NCBI GenBank assembly: GCA_000372185.1
Contig: AQUA01000001.1
Coordinates: forward strand, 30,055 to 94,054
Origin: an actinobacterium SCGC AAA278-O22
GTDB lineage: Bacteria; Actinomycetota; Actinomycetes; Nanopelagicales; Nanopelagicaceae
Length of the DNA stretch: 64,000 nucleotides
Direction: 5' to 3'
Numbering within the stretch: position 1 is the first letter of the stretch; each line of letters starts with the position of its first letter. The notes beneath the pieces are model-generated. The model was not told the DNA's origin and did no database searches. It was given only the letters and a program-made list of their open reading frames with translations. Shown piece after piece: positions 63,982-64,000 of the stretch. A program made the translations under genes and the position numbers.

Positions 63982-64000
63982 GACATCTTCCTCGCTATTG

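Overview
The window looks like chromosomal DNA from a low-GC, gene-dense actinobacterium, plausibly a planktonic freshwater type such as the acI/Nanopelagicales group. That lineage call is an inference from gene content, not a computed placement. The support is the set of neighbourhoods shared with Mycobacterium: a zinc-ribbon protein next to an RNase H/phosphatase fusion (Rv2229c-Rv2228c), ahpE-DUF3052-aceE (Rv2238c-Rv2241), and glgE-glgB-thioredoxin/TPR (Rv1327c-Rv1324). Low base composition, many 1-4 bp start/stop overlaps and frequent GTG/TTG starts fit a streamlined genome.

Layout. 1-10.4 kb is housekeeping: a short NAD-type 6-phosphogluconate dehydrogenase (cut by the window edge), 6-phosphogluconolactonase, GABA-type aminotransferase, an Orn/Lys/Arg decarboxylase, an MFS carrier, an SDR, several GNATs, a lipoprotein and a TerC protein behind a probable yybP-ykoY manganese riboswitch. 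10.6-38 kb is a large cyclitol (inositol) catabolic region: iolA, iolB, iolE, iolH, iolG and iolD homologues, six Gfo/Idh/MocA dehydrogenases, five xylose-isomerase-like TIM barrels, a transaldolase-family enzyme, an HpcH/HpaI aldolase, a 2-hydroxyacid dehydrogenase, an aldehyde dehydrogenase, a CUT2-like ABC importer and two LacI regulators. No iolC kinase or iolJ aldolase is present, which leads to the main hypothesis: the transaldolase may cleave the unphosphorylated ring-opened acid directly.

38-49 kb is a second accessory stretch: pyruvate phosphate dikinase, small membrane and YCII proteins, an aldo/keto reductase, and a complete cytochrome P450 system (P450, short FprA-type reductase, flavodoxin) with its own LacI regulator and a beta-lactamase-fold hydrolase. 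It ends in a decapitated HxlR regulator. Just after that, 25 bp of the 3' end of the RNase P RNA gene are duplicated, so that a DUF418 and an SMR transporter gene lie between the copy and the intact rnpB. This looks like the scar of site-specific integration.

50.6-64 kb returns to core functions: rnpB, a second TerC, RNase H/phosphatase, zinc-ribbon protein, tRNA-Val(TAC), AhpE, DUF3052, AceE, then GlgE and GlgB (alpha-glucan synthesis from maltose-1-phosphate), an MFS carrier and a CnoX-like thioredoxin/TPR protein.

How the genes work together: the importer brings in a cyclitol, Gfo enzymes oxidise it, IolE-type dehydratases and IolD open the ring, IolB isomerises 5-deoxyglucuronate, an aldol cleavage gives malonate semialdehyde plus a triose unit, and IolA makes acetyl-CoA. 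PPDK next door can interconvert pyruvate and PEP, and AceE serves the same C2/C3 node.
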